NCBI RefSeq assembly: GCF_008831285.2
Contig: NC_045144.1
Span: 10,701,672-10,765,671 of the forward strand
Direction: 5' to 3'
Source: Nymphaea colorata
Taxonomy: Eukaryota; Streptophyta; Magnoliopsida; Nymphaeales; Nymphaeaceae
DNA: 64,000 nt
Positions 1 to 11,222 of this stretch are shown here, one piece after another; the stretch's first letter is position 1, and every line of letters starts with the position of its first letter. The position numbers were made by a program, and so were the translations under genes. Under the pieces are notes generated by a model that ran no database searches, was not told the DNA's origin, and saw only the letters and a list, made by a program, of their open reading frames with translations.

Positions 1-1010
1 AAAAGGGTTTAATATGAGGAGGCGATAACCACTAAGGTAAAACAAATTCTGATAATGCAACTACAAGATTCGTTATATAATGACGCAATACGCAGTCGAA
101 AAAAATCATTGCAACAATGGCACTTTTATGGACTTGTTTTATGATAAAAAAGGCTTATTAAGAGGTGATAAGCAGTCAGACAAAAGAAACTGCAATAACG
201 CGACTGCAGGATTTGTTATACGATACACTCAAGTAAAATCGTGTTTACAAAGATGCGAGAAACATTCAAAATAATTTAATGCGACAATGACACTGTATGG
301 ACATGTTTTACGACAAAAGGGGGTTTATTATGAGAGGCAGTAACCACTCGGACAAAACAGATTGTGACAAGGCAACTGCATGATGCGTCATACGAGGACG
401 CGATAAGCACTCGAAAAAATTTAACATGGCAATAACACTTGTGTGGACTTGTTTTACGATAAAAAGACGCTTAGTAAGAGATGATAAGTAGTCAGACAAA
501 AAAAACTGTGACAGCGTGACTGCAGGATTCATTATACGATACACTCAAGTAAAATCATGTTTACAAGGACACGATAAACACTCAGAATAATTTAATACGA
601 CAATGAGCCTGTATGGACTTATTTTACGATAAAAAGAGGTTTACTAAGAGGTGGCGATAACCACTCAGACAATACAGATTGCGATAATGCAACTGTAGGA
701 TTCTTCTTTACAAGGATACGATAAACATTTGAAAATTTTAATGTGACAATGACACCTATATGGACTTGATTTACAATAAATAGGTGCTTACTAAGAGGCA
801 ATAAGCAGTCGGACAAAACAAATTGTGATATTGTGACTGTAGGATTCGTTATACGATACACTTAAGTAAACTGTGTTTCCAAGGATGCGATAAACACTTG
901 AAAAAATTTAATGTGACAACAATATTGTCTCGACTTGTTTTACGATAAAAATGGGTTTAGTAAGAGGAGTTGATAATCACTCAAACAAAATAGATTGCAT
1001 TAATAAAATA
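1..1010. repeat. Diverged tandem satellite, unit about 137-179 bp
   Basis: A recurring block carries gacttgttttacgataaaaa, then a purine-rich stretch with gataaccactc or gataagcagtc, then attgtgacaatgcaactg and often ttcgttatacgatacactc. The gacttgtttt-type anchor recurs near 131, 299, 436, 615, 763 and 931, so units alternate between longer and shorter forms that keep or lack the ttatacgatacactcaag segment. Copies differ by many substitutions and small indels. The array runs off the left edge of the window and ends near 1010. Short open frames inside it are chance products of the repeat. Confidence 0.85.
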
Positions 1011-1409
1011 ACAATGCATTTCTGAGAGAATGAAATAATATTAACTTCTTATTGTTCATTCTTATGAACAAAAGAATATTGTTTGTAGTCAATCAAAAAA
1101 AAGATTCAAGAAATAAGTTTATTTTTTATCCTACCGTGACATGAACTTCTTTAGCTAAAAAATTTCTCTAGTCATATCGGCAATGTGATTAATCAATGAG
1201 TTTATTGTTGTGACCAATCTCTCTTTGACTAAGTGGTTAAGATGCTGGGCTGCAATCTCTGCATGGTCCTAGCATCTTTTCCTTCTAATCTCTCTGCCCA
1301 TATGATCTTGGTGCCATTTACTGTGGCTTTTCCTTTGAGATACACCCTCCGCTCGAGATGTTGATGATGCGGCTGTTGCAGATGGTGATCCAAGTTGATG
1401 CTCATCTAA

Positions 1410-2830
1410 TCAGATTTCAGGTACTTGAGAATGAACTTCATCCCAATACTGCTTGTGGTACCCTGGTGTAAACCCCTCGCTGTCATAAACAATGACAACT
1501 GCACCACCATGACGCCAGTTATGGAGATCTTTCTGAAACAAAAGTTGTCAGTCAACTCCAAACTTAAAAGTTCTCCTATTCCTTAATCTCTTGTAGGGAT
1601 GGGATGGCTATGGAATCAACTGACCAAGACCATGCTGCAAAAGAACTTGGCTTTCATGTTGCATTTCTACTTCGTTCATGCAGCACAACCACCGGTCTCT
1701 GCATGACAGCTCAAAAGTTTTTCTGATAATCCAATCATCGGTGGTGCCACCAACGTATGGTATAAATAGCACCTACACACAAAAATGGCATAATCATCAT
1801 TGCACAAGTATTTCGGTGTCAGTATGAAACACTATTTGTTAGACATGCTTGAGCCATCTAAAGATTCAATATAATAAACCTGGATGACTCTACATTGTTG
1901 TAATCTCTAGGACTGATACTTCTCCAGTATGCATGTAATGGATGAGCATTTGGAAATGGATTCTCCATAGTGGGTCTAATAGAAGGTACGTTCTCCCACA
2001 TCCAAAACTATCGACAAAACACAGATACAGATATTACAAGATAGATAATCATCTGAAACAAATAAATTTACATGATGAAGATAATATCTATACATGCAGC
2101 AACAACAAACATCCTCCGATGGATGCAACCCCATCCTTAAATCATTTCAGCTGACTATACAAATGTACTAGTACAGCTGCCCCATGCATAATGATGAATG
2201 TCATCTACATCTTCCAAAAATTTGATGTACCATTAGCTTATTCTTGAGGTTGTGCAACCCCATCCTTAAATCATTTCAGCTGACTATACAAATGTACTAG
2301 TACAGCTGCCCCATGCATAATGATGAATGTCATCTACATCTTCCAAAAATTTGATGTACCATTAGCTTATTCTTGAGCCTGAATTGTCACTAAATAGACA
2401 CATGCCAAATAAATATACAAGAAAGAACCTCAATGTTTGGTCTGCTTCTTGTGAAGGTGCAACATGCTTTGCATGCTGCCATTTATTTTGTAGCTCTAAA
2501 ACAACTAATGACATCACCTTCCCCCAAAGAACACAACTTTCTACACTCCAAATCTAGCAACCCTAGAACATCGCTGCTATTTCCTATCAAGTTGTACCAT
2601 GTGATCATCATGTCAAATCCATCAAACACAAACGTATTTTTTCAAGAATCTCACTTTTGTGCCAGAGCGTAGAAGGGCCCCAATTGGAGTTCCATTGCGC
2701 CATATGAAAGCAGCCCTGAGAATTGCATTCTCGCCAATCTCTACTTTTGGAAGTCCAACAAAACTTCATATCAATCAACGACCAAATGCCGTTGGCAGCA
2801 TCCATAGTTTTGCAACAGAAATAGTAGTAT
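1410..2830 (-). pseudogene. Broken plant mobile domain (PMD/MAIN-like) gene
   Basis: Reading the minus strand across several frames gives, in order, the conserved blocks of the plant mobile domain found in MAIN/PPP7L-like proteins and some transposons. These are a block ending FLVYLFGMCLFSDNSG (about 2400-2450), FLEDVDDIHHYAWG followed in another frame by VLVHLYSQLK (about 2260-2340), SIGGCLLLLHV (about 2100), a W-E-x-x-P-x-x-R-P block (about 1960), VEMQHESQVLLQHGLGQLIP (about 1610-1670) and a final H-x-x-Y-W-D-E-V block ending in a stop at 1410. The V-L-x-Q-x-G-x-x-Q-x-I-P signature is the most diagnostic. Frameshifts, internal stops and a 125-bp tandem duplication make it non-functional. 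The family call is from motif recall. Whether it was a host gene or part of a transposon is unclear. Confidence 0.62.
2124..2377. repeat. Direct tandem duplication, 125 bp, inside the PMD pseudogene
   Basis: Bases 2124-2248 (tgcaaccccatccttaaatc ... attagcttattcttgag) recur at 2253-2377 with no difference seen by eye, separated by 4 bp. The duplicated block encodes the D-x-D-x-I-x-x-Y-A-W-G part of the mobile domain on the minus strand, so it adds an extra copy of a conserved block to an already broken gene. The lack of divergence suggests a recent event. Confidence 0.9.
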
Positions 2831-2889
2831 CAAAGACATTATCTTGCATAGAAACTTTAATTATAAATACTTGAATAAATGACATAGAT

Positions 2890-3581
2890 TACTTACATCG
2901 ACATCAATTGCCTTCTTTTTTTCTCAACTATCTCCACCACCTCTACATCGAAATCAAGTTTCCTCCTTCGCCTAGAACCTCTATTTTTTAGTGCAGGTAT
3001 AGTCTACACATCTAACACTAATCCCTTTGCTTCATCCAATAATGGATTCTCCTCCTCATTACTCTTCTCCCCTACTTTCTCTGCCTCCAAGAGTTTCTTC
3101 CCCTTCTGCCACCTCCTCCTATTGAAATTCAATCCCCCCTCCTTTCTCCGTCTTGGCAGCCTATCCCTTCGTTTCCGCTGCCACTTCCTGCTCAATCCTT
3201 TCTCCCTACATTGTTTGACTCTCTAGCCTATACCATTGCTTTTGTGACCTCCTCCTACTCAAGTTCCTCCTCCCCTGCATTGTTTGACTCCACAGCCTGT
3301 CCCTTCGTCTCTGCGGCATCTCCCTTTGTTTTTTACTCTTCTTCCTCCTCTTTTTCTTTCACGTTGTCCTTCTCCATAACCTGCTCTATCTCATGTGGCA
3401 TACATTCTGCTACAACATATTTATCATCTTTCTGTTCTGCGAAAACATCGTACTCACCTATGATTCTATCTTTTCCTAAGTTCTTCAGGATTCGTCTAAT
3501 ATATAGTTCGACTTCATCCCATTTGACATGGAACAACGGATGTTTGGTGTCATATTCTTCGGTACCGATTGAAGTAGACAT
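2890..3581 (-). pseudogene. Charged N-terminal region, probably of the PMD gene
   Basis: A minus-strand frame starts at an ATG at 3581 (MSTSIGTEEYD...) and runs about 80 residues to a glutamate run that stops at 3333. In neighbouring frames the strand continues as arginine/lysine-rich then acidic sequence (about 3195-3004) and another R-R-R-R-K-L-D-F-D-V-E-V-V-E block near 2940. It lies directly upstream of, and on the same strand as, the PMD blocks, so it may be that gene's N-terminal part with introns and frameshifts between. No domain is recognised in this part. It could instead be an unrelated low-complexity open frame. Confidence 0.35.
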
Positions 3582-3671
3582 TGTTGATCTATAGCAAAAC
3601 AAAAAACGGATATCAAATAGTGAAATACCAAAGGTATATAAATCTAGGGATAAACGAACGATATAAGACAT

Positions 3672-4935
3672 GAACTAACAACGCGTGCATATACTACATA
3701 TGAGAAACAGAAAGATATCAAATAATGTTGTTATTTCATTATCTCATCTTCTTTTGTTTCTTTTCTACAGTGTATGTAGGAGTTATTATTTCATTATCTC
3801 ACCTCCTTCTATTTCTCTTCTACAACCTATGAACTAATGAAAGTATGATACCAACCTAGAAAAAATAGACTATATCTATCATTGACAAAGATAATAGATC
3901 CAACAGTCGTCCAAACGCTTGCTCCAGCAGAGGCTATTCGGCCAATGACAATAATTAATTTTTGCCAACGAGGATGATAAGTGCACCCTACAAACGAGAA
4001 CTTCCTTTGAAATAAAGAACCTGGTAGAAGCCTCTGCTTGTTCCAACAGACGTCCTTAAGGTTGCTCCGACCAATGCTTTTCGACCGATGATGAGAACCA
4101 CTCCAACAAGGATGATAACCGCTTCCTGTAACCGACAACTCCCTCTATTGCGAATGTTTGAAGCATTATGGAGATGCCTCTGCTCTACTTTTTCATGTAC
4201 GGGTTTCTTGCATCATTTCTACTATCCACCTCAGGGCACACTCTTTTCAAAAAGTCATCTGGATCCATTTTGACTAAAGGGTGTTTTTGGACAACAACAA
4301 TTTTACGTACGGACTACTTGGTCATTCCTATCGTCAACTGAGGGGCATTAGTGTCTATCGAGTGCACCGGCTGATTCGCCTTCGACCCACTTTGGTGCTG
4401 ATTTGACTTCTGAGTTAATGTTTAAGACAAGTGGCTGATGAGATAGTAAACTTTTTATGAAATAATGTTTATGAGGTAAAGAAAATTATAAGATAATGAG
4501 ATTTCACTATAAGCATGACACAAAAAAAAACATTTTTTACGGTGCATATTAGTCATAACGATGTCCATATACAGACTAACAAATTTGACCTTTATCAAAT
4601 ATTCTTTTTGTTGTTTCTGTTTTTATCCCTACAAACGGCTCCTGTTTGAATTAATCATGGGGATTTTTTGTCATACTTAAAATGGCACATGAAATTACAT
4701 ACACGAAGGCAGCGTATATGACCAGCTTCATCGAGACTTACCTCCTCCCAACTATTGCATTGACCCTTTCGATTCCTTCATCCTTTTGAGGTAGTGATTT
4801 CCTTTCTAGTCTTCCTTCCAATGGACTATCGTGATAATTTCCATTATAAAGGGGTGGTTTGAGACATTACAAAAAAAAATGGCATTACCAACACATGACA
4901 AGATAACTATCGGTGAAGGTTACTTTTATGGGAAA
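3672..4935. other. Non-coding stretch, nothing assigned
   Basis: No convincing gene. Around 3905-3990 and 4045-4130 two loosely similar blocks occur, each with a cgtcc/cttgctcc-type start and a later aacNaggatgataa core, which looks like an old internal duplication. The short open frames here are not supported by any recognisable domain. Confidence 0.5.
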
Positions 4936-4977
4936 CTTACAAAGTGTTCATATTATGCAATATGAACACTTTGTGAG
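4936..4977. repeat. Near-perfect inverted repeat (hairpin)
   Basis: acaaagtgttcatatt (4939-4954) is followed by the 4-base loop atgc and its exact reverse complement aatatgaacactttgt (4959-4974). The stem extends about three more pairs with one G-T wobble. No gene or T-run beside it suggests a terminator. It may be the core of a small foldback element. Confidence 0.85.
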
Positions 4978-6065
4978 TGTTCCATGTGTCTGCATTAGAA
5001 AATTTTCTTCAAAAATTTAAGAGGCTCATGTAATAATAATTCTAGTGTCCAATAAACCTGCCCCAGTCTTTTGGGTAGATTCATATAACACTCACAAAAT
5101 AACTCCACTGCCAAACAACCCCAAAATGCACCTAGTGTTATGTATATCAAACACAGTATGTTACATGTTATATTCCATGGTAATTCATTCAATGCCTTGC
5201 TTTTCCATTTCATTATTTAAATAACAAATCAAATTCTTAAAGTTGATTTTGGAAAGGAAGAGTTTTAGTTTCTCCTTATGATCGAACGGTGAAACCTTTA
5301 ACGGGTATTTCATAACTATAAAACCTCTAGCTTTTATGTTGTTAAAATATATCATTGTTTCCTACTGGTTGAATGTCAAATGTGCTTAATGCTTCCATGA
5401 ATTGTCTTTGTAGGTGAGGGGTACTTACTTTATTGATTCTCTTGTAGTGCTTGTATATGCTTGCAGAACCCGGTAAGAGGGCATTGTCTCTTCCCTTGCA
5501 AATGTATATATCTCGATTAAGTTTTTATCATATTTTTTGGATCTTGCATCTCCAGCAACTTTTAATTGAGATATCTGTTCAAGAGTTGCAGCAAAAAAAA
5601 AATTCAGGCACAGGTTTTGCTTGTGATTGAGGTTTGCCTTATTCTCATTTCTTTCATATTGCTATTTTTCCATTCCCACAAGAATATGGGAAGTTCTCTG
5701 GCAATGAAGTTATTTGCGGTGATAGGGCGCACAAGGCAGACTGATGGATTTAAGGTCTTCAAGTTGAAGGATGTCAGGAATTCATTATTTGTGCCATAAA
5801 CTGGTAGAAATCTGCCTAAACCCACCTTTGCTTAAAAAAAATACTAAAATTAGGAGAACGAGTAGCACATTCCTGATTTTCAAGTGCTACGGCTGATAAA
5901 TATAAACATTTTAATTTCTCCATCAACTAAATCTATGACCTGATAGTTTTAAACTCCGTCAAGAGTAACAAGAAACTTTTCCTTAAGATCTCCTACGAAC
6001 ACACATTTTTTGTTATCTAGCTACTTGATATAATGATCTGCACCAATAGTCTACTACGGCCATGA
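4978..6065. other. Non-coding stretch, nothing assigned
   Basis: AT-rich sequence with only short, domain-free open frames (for example about 72 codons at 4995-5213 minus and 77 codons at 5566-5799 plus). No repeat structure or RNA gene is visible. Confidence 0.45.
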
Positions 6066-6070
6066 CTATA

Positions 6071-6494
6071 GGGAATTTACAATGAGTCGAGCCAACTCGG
6101 CGTCAGCTCGAACTTGACCATGTAAGCTCGACTTTACCCTTACTAGTTTAATACATATTCGAGCTCAAGCTTGAGTTGAAACTTGAGTTATAAACAAGTC
6201 GAATTCGTGTTACACAAGCGTGACTTGTTTAAACTCAACTCGGCTCATGTCTTCCCTATTTGTTAAACTTTAGCGGCATATCCATGATTTTTCATCAATT
6301 TTAACTATCTTTTTGTGGGTTTTCATTTTCATTTAAAGAAAAAAAAAACTATGTCTGAACCAAGTGACATGAGTTTAAACGAGCCGAGCTCCAGCTTGCC
6401 TCATAAAGCTCGTCTTAAACTCAAGTTGAGCAATATGTGACTCGAGCCAAGCTCAAGTTAATAATGCTCAAGCTTGGCTTGCTTGTTGTACACT
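6071..6494. repeat. Candidate small non-autonomous DNA element with gagctc/cttgag subterminal repeats
   Basis: The segment is filled with variants of gagctcaagcttgag and agctcgaacttgac in both orientations. Its edges are loosely inverted: tacaatgagtcgagcc at the left and, on the opposite strand, tacaacaagcaagccaagc at the right. Dense subterminal motifs in both orientations are typical of MITE-like hAT derivatives. No target-site duplication could be made out, so the boundaries are approximate and it could be another kind of repeat. Confidence 0.35.
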
Positions 6495-6499
6495 AGTAA

Positions 6500-7740
6500 T
6501 GACTAGTAGACAATTCATGATATATGTCTTTTCCCGCAGGTGGAAAAACTTTGATCCAACAACTTATAATATTGGTAGCAACATGGTTAAAGTAACAAGA
6601 GAGTTGAATTAACCGTTAACGTTTAAGTTAATGTTATATGTAAGTAACCTCTTAGCAGCAACAGGCAAGAAGATCAAATGTTGTCAACATTTCATCAGTC
6701 AGAAAAATATAATCTCAAAAACGAGTGGACCAGTCGAGAAATTTTGGGCGATACTCTTGGAATAATCAATTCAGTCGATTGAAATTGGTTACATATGGAA
6801 TTGATGCATTGACCAATTCATGGTTACCATGCATGTGTCGCACCTTCTTGATCATTTTCAAATTTTTGAAAGTATTTCTTAGTTTTAATTCTTTTATATA
6901 TTTTCTTTCTAATTTTTCAGAGAAGCCATATAATATAATATAGTATTTTCAACCATAACTGATTCAGCTGCCGATTCGATTCATTTCCGATTTTAACAAC
7001 ATTATTGTAGGTACAGTTATAAATTGATATCTTTAAGTAGGTCCTTGCCATATTGTCCCAATACAGTGACCCTTGGTGTCGAACTCTCAACACTCTTCAA
7101 CTCAGAAGTACTAGGCCTATCTCCTCATGACAATATGGATGCACTATAGATTACCAGTTGATCAATTTCAGGATCATGAAACATTTATTTTAACCAATAC
7201 GCTTTGATTAACGAGATCTTAGTTTTGTAAGAGTTGTCCAATGCTAATGATTTACAGAACAATCACCACATAATAAAATAGTATGATATAATACTCATCC
7301 TGGCATAGTTTTTATAAGATTTGAAAAAATACAGTAAAACTCGATCCACCAGCATGTCAAGATAGGAGTCAACGGGCACCTATGTGCATGACAAATGGGC
7401 AAAATCATATGCTAGAAACGTACTAATAATTGATAGGAAGAACCTGAAAAGGAATAGATATGGTTCGGCAGATGGGATCCACAGACGAAAGCGCCGTGTG
7501 ACTTGGGGAAAAGAGTGGAACATGTAGGACGAAGAGCCAAGCTGTCGCACCTTTTCGCCCATTAGAAGGCGGCGAACACTTGATCTGTCCTGTGCGTCAC
7601 GTTGCATGGTAGACGACGAATGGTGAGATAGGGTGGGGAAGGGGAAGGGGAGAAAGCACAAACAGTTGGAATTGCCCGGAAAGCCCTCCGGTCTTTTGTT
7701 TCCCTGCTGCCAAACTACGAATGGTGACAACAGACAAACC
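6500..7740. other. Non-coding stretch, nothing assigned
   Basis: No recognisable gene. A 116-codon minus-strand frame at 7380-7730 lies beside the (CT)n tract in a locally GC-richer patch but shows no domain, so it is not called. Confidence 0.4.
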
Positions 7741-7744
7741 GCGT

Positions 7745-7761
7745 ATCTCTCTCTCTCTCCC

Positions 7762-7800
<39 letters not shown>
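7745..7800. repeat. (CT)n microsatellite
   Basis: Almost uninterrupted CT dinucleotides with two ccc interruptions. It reads as (GA)n on the minus strand. Confidence 0.95.
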
Positions 7801-7802
<2 letters not shown>

Positions 7803-8388
7803 AAGTTGCTAAGATTGCGCGTCCTTGCCTGCCCAGATCATCTACAGCTTGCGTCGATCAGCCCACAGTCAGTGAGCTCAATATTCAACAAGCACTTTGA
7901 TGATCACAGTCATGAAATCCGTTGATATTATACAGATGGACTGGTATGCAGGAGAATTTAGTTAGACATATATACTGTTTACCATCAGTATGGTTTTTCA
8001 AACGTTTTATAAGACTTTTTCTGTAAATCTAACAATACTGATGAAGTCCCGAGGGAATTTGGTGTAGGTGGGGCCGTTGAATGGGAGCCTAAAACACCTA
8101 GGGACGAGGGTACTTACTGGCATTCCCTTGCTGTTGAGCCCTTTCCGTTGCCAGGGTTACTGCCGTAGGCAGTGGTAGCGAGTTTTACTTCGTCAATGGA
8201 GGCTTAGTCAGCAAAGCCAGCAAAGCCAGCCTCCTTCCACAACGGGGAGAAACCGTCGTTAATGATATTTGTCACCTCGTCGTCATGCATTCAGTATTGC
8301 ACCTTATAAAAATAACCGTGAACAAAAATTTACGAGTCATATAATCTTGAAACAAGAAATTGATATATTAGAACATCACGCGCTGCCA

Positions 8389-8389
<1 letters not shown>
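7801..8389. other. Non-coding stretch, nothing assigned
   Basis: Somewhat GC-richer sequence between two CT tracts, with the short direct repeat agcaaagcc near 8212-8230. No coding feature is supported. Confidence 0.4.
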
Positions 8390-8425
<36 letters not shown>

Positions 8426-8585
8426 GCATTTCTTGTTTGTGTTTCATCTTGAACGTTGTCCTTCTTGAATCTTGTTACAGTTTCTTCTTTGGGTTGTTTC
8501 TCAACTCTCTCTTTCTCTCTCTGTGCAGTTCTTCTTTGCGTTTTTTCTTGAATCTTGTTACAGTTTCTTCTTTGGGTTGTTCGCA
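8390..8585. repeat. (CT)n tract followed by an 85-bp-period duplication
   Basis: 8390-8425 is a (TC)n run. Immediately after, the phrase cttgaatcttgttacagttt with its downstream cttctttgggttgtt occurs near 8463 and again near 8548, a tandem duplication with a period of about 85 bp. The open frames over it on both strands are products of the simple sequence. Confidence 0.8.
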
Positions 8586-8654
8586 TGCTTACCATTTTAC
8601 CTTGCTTTGGGAAGCCATAAGTGAAGCAATCTGATGTTGACAAGATATTTACAT

Positions 8655-9092
8655 ATGGCAATATGGATCAGAGAGTGACAAGACAAAACGTAACACACGA
8701 TATATATTAAGGAGGTTGGGTTATTATGCCTATATCTTCCATTCAAAAAGTTTTTCTCTCCATCTATTATTTATTTTCACCACACTCCTTTTTACATATA
8801 GTCTTATTTAATTTATTTATACATGTTCGTTCACAACCAACGGTTACACCATGGTAATTATGTTGATATCCTGAATTGGTGGTGGAATTATCTCACATCC
8901 CACCTTCAAGCGTTATTGCGGATACCACCTTATCTTCATTGTTATATTGCACTTGCCACATTTAGCTCCTTCCAAGTGGATTTATTTCTTTAACAGGCAG
9001 CTACTCCTTCAACGGTTGGTTACACAGATCTTCTTGCTTTTTCAAACAATGTGCAGCAGCAATTTCATTGCCACTTTCTCGCCTCCCTCAAT
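8655..9092 (-). mobile_element. Copia-A 3' LTR fragment
   Basis: This stretch aligns by eye with 32960-33107 plus 35642-35935, which flank the hAT insertion in the 5' LTR of the old minus-strand copia element. Shared phrases include caccacactcctttttacat, cttatttaatt, gttcacaaccaa, gttacacc and the later ggcagctactccttcaacgg / ggcagccactccttgaatgg pair. At the right edge homology stops near 9092, where a GC-rich foreign segment begins. It is the LTR on the far side of the copia-A coding remains. Its exact outer end is uncertain. Confidence 0.65.
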
Positions 9093-9182
9093 AAGACTAG
9101 GCATCGGGCCGGGCTGGGTGAGCCGACTCAAGGCTCTACACCCTTAACCTGTTTAGTTAACAGCCCAAGCCTGGCCTGAAAC
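9093..9182. repeat. GC-rich hAT-end-like fragment
   Basis: gcatcgggccgggctgggtg and the surrounding cccaagcctggcctg are alternating gggcc/ggcct motifs like those at 37461-37690. Such motifs are common at the ends of some plant hAT elements. It is a fragment only; the second end is not seen. Confidence 0.35.
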
Positions 9183-9333
9183 CCTTAACATTTTAATTTT
9201 AATATCTCAAAAGACCGTGGTGACGTGCCAAAATTTTGTAAGGGAGCCATCGGTGCAATATGAAGAGTTTCTAAGGGAGTCATTGGTGGCCAAGAGTTTC
9301 TAAGTAAACTGATTGCTGGCATCATACTAAGGA

Positions 9334-9335
<2 letters not shown>

Positions 9336-9413
<78 letters not shown>
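9336..9413. repeat. (TA)n then (GA)n compound microsatellite
   Basis: About 28 TA units (9336-9391) pass directly into about 11 GA units (9392-9413). Confidence 0.95.
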
Positions 9414-9414
<1 letters not shown>

Positions 9415-10206
9415 ACAAAATAAGAAAAAATGTCACAACAAGATATTTGATCTTTAATGGAATTCATAATGTGTCACTGAATGTTTTCAACCGGAAGATA
9501 AATGCCACTGAAAATGCCAGAGAAGGTTGGGATACTGCAGTGGCAAGTTGACCAAACATCATAAATGGAACACTTCTATTGCGTTGGAATAATGTCACTG
9601 AACGTTTTTCAGTGACACTTTATCTACACAGCAGACTCTTTTATGGCATTAATGTAGTACCACTAAAATTTTTTAGTGACATCTTTGTTATGTCATAATA
9701 AGCACCATTATTGTCATTCCATATCATATCTTGGCCCTTATTGACATTTTATGGCAATTTATGAATGCCACTAAAGGTCTCTATGGAGCCAGCTATCACA
9801 GTCAAACCGATGATGATATGTCAATAGCAAGTAGCAATCAACTACTATGAAGAAGTAAAAAAATACAATGACGATATTTTACGGAAATATAAGATCATTG
9901 TCTCCAAAATAAAACTTTGATACATCCCAATGTGTAATGTAGCACAAAATCTTGTATACATGTAAAAATTCATAAGAAAGAACACCCTAGAACTCTTGAG
10001 ATTAACAATTTCATGAATAAGACACTCTTGAATCCAAAATTCCAAACACCAAGTTGAGCACTAGTAAAAACATGAGCCCTAGATAACTCACCAATGCATG
10101 TCTCAGTGTGCTCATTTGGGGCAGTGAAAACATGAGAGATGTTCTTCCATTTCACATGCTCAAACCATTGACTGACTTGCTCTTTGGGACCCTCCCACTT
10201 CAGTGC

Positions 10207-10694
10207 TGTTGGGTGAACTCCAACTCACAATGCTGATCACAAAGTCAGTTCCTAGATTAACTCCAAGGCTTATCAGAAACCTAATTGTTCGATTAACCCT
10301 AACTCCATTGCTTATTTTACAAACAGTTGTTAGATTTGTTGGGTAGTGGTAGTGGCCAAGAGCCCTACCCATTCATCTCGTAAATGCAAGGGGGCCCACT
10401 TGCAGTTACGAGCTTTAATGCTCACCTAAAATCTCTCACTCACTGTAACCGCTGCTGAATTTGGGGAAAACCTAAGGGGCTGGCTATTTATATCCAGCGA
10501 GACTAAATAATAGATGGTTGATTACACATGAGGAGCCCCTTAGAAGGAAACCCCAAAACTGACATACTCTTCAACTTCTTCCTCTTCCTCTTATGTTGTT
10601 TTCTACAGGGACGAGTTCTACATGGAACTAAAGCCGCTGGTGATCTTACAGGCGATGGCTTGCAACTTTCGCTGCATCGTAAGTTTCCCCAACA
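10207..10694 (+). mobile_element. Orphan LTR (TGTTGGG...CCCAACA), 488 bp
   Basis: It starts tgttgggtgaactcc and ends tttccccaaca, followed directly by gtggtatcaaagcc, a tRNA-Met-type primer-binding site. A TATA-like tatttata lies at 10485-10492. This is the layout of a 5' LTR plus primer-binding site. The sequence after it is not a coding region but the leader of the TRIM element that follows, so the LTR looks joined to a foreign interior. Confidence 0.6.
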
Positions 10695-11222
10695 GTGGTA
10701 TCAAAGCCGGTTCAACACTCGGACCCGGGGTCCCACACGCGCGGACGCGTGTGCCTTAAGGGGGGTAGATTGTAACACCCCAGAAGTTTAGTCCTGTATC
10801 GAAGATTGTGAGGGATCTTCAAGGACTTATAAAGGGAGGCTTTAATGAGAAGATAGTCCTAGTTCTTAGCCTTTTTGAGGTTGGAGCCGAAACTGCTAGG
10901 GGGCGGGTTGGGATCTGTCGAACCAGGGGCCCGAGCCCGGGAGTGGGTCGGGTTGTTATAGTGGTATCAGAGTCGGTTTAACACTCGGACCTGGGGTCCC
11001 ACACGCGCGGACGTGTGTGCCTTAAGGGGGGTGGATTGTAACACCCCAGAAGTTTAGTCTCGTATCGAAGATTGTGAGGGATCTTCAAGAGCTTATAAAG
11101 CGAGGCTTTAATGAGATGATTGTCCTAGTTTTTAGCCTTTTTATGTTTGGAGCTGAAACTGCTAAGGAGCTAGTTGGGATCCGTCGAACCAGGGGCCCGA
11201 GCCTAGGAGTGGGTTGGGTCAT
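10695..11222 (+). mobile_element. Tandem TRIM retrotransposon array (internal-LTR-internal-LTR)
   Basis: Two copies of a 76-bp interior (10695-10770 and 10961-11036) alternate with two LTR copies (10771-10960, 190 bp, and 11037-11222). Each interior opens with gtggtatcaaag or gtggtatcagag, a primer-binding site, and closes with aaggggggtNgat, a polypurine tract. The LTR begins tgtaacaccccagaag and the first copy ends gggttgttata. An interior holding only a primer site and a polypurine tract is the definition of a terminal-repeat retrotransposon in miniature. It cannot encode proteins and must be mobilised by another element. The period is 266 bp. Confidence 0.75.

Noticed and set aside
1228-1275. 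tRNA-like A-box (gactaagtggttaagatgctggg)
   Set aside because: No acceptor stem, anticodon arm or B-box follows; at best a degraded SINE head.
7380-7730. 116-codon open frame on the minus strand next to a (CT)n tract
   Set aside because: No recognisable domain, no plausible splice or promoter context; composition explains the open frame.
8269-8661. Open frames of 97-121 codons on both strands
   Set aside because: Produced by CT-rich simple sequence; opposite-strand frames mirror it.
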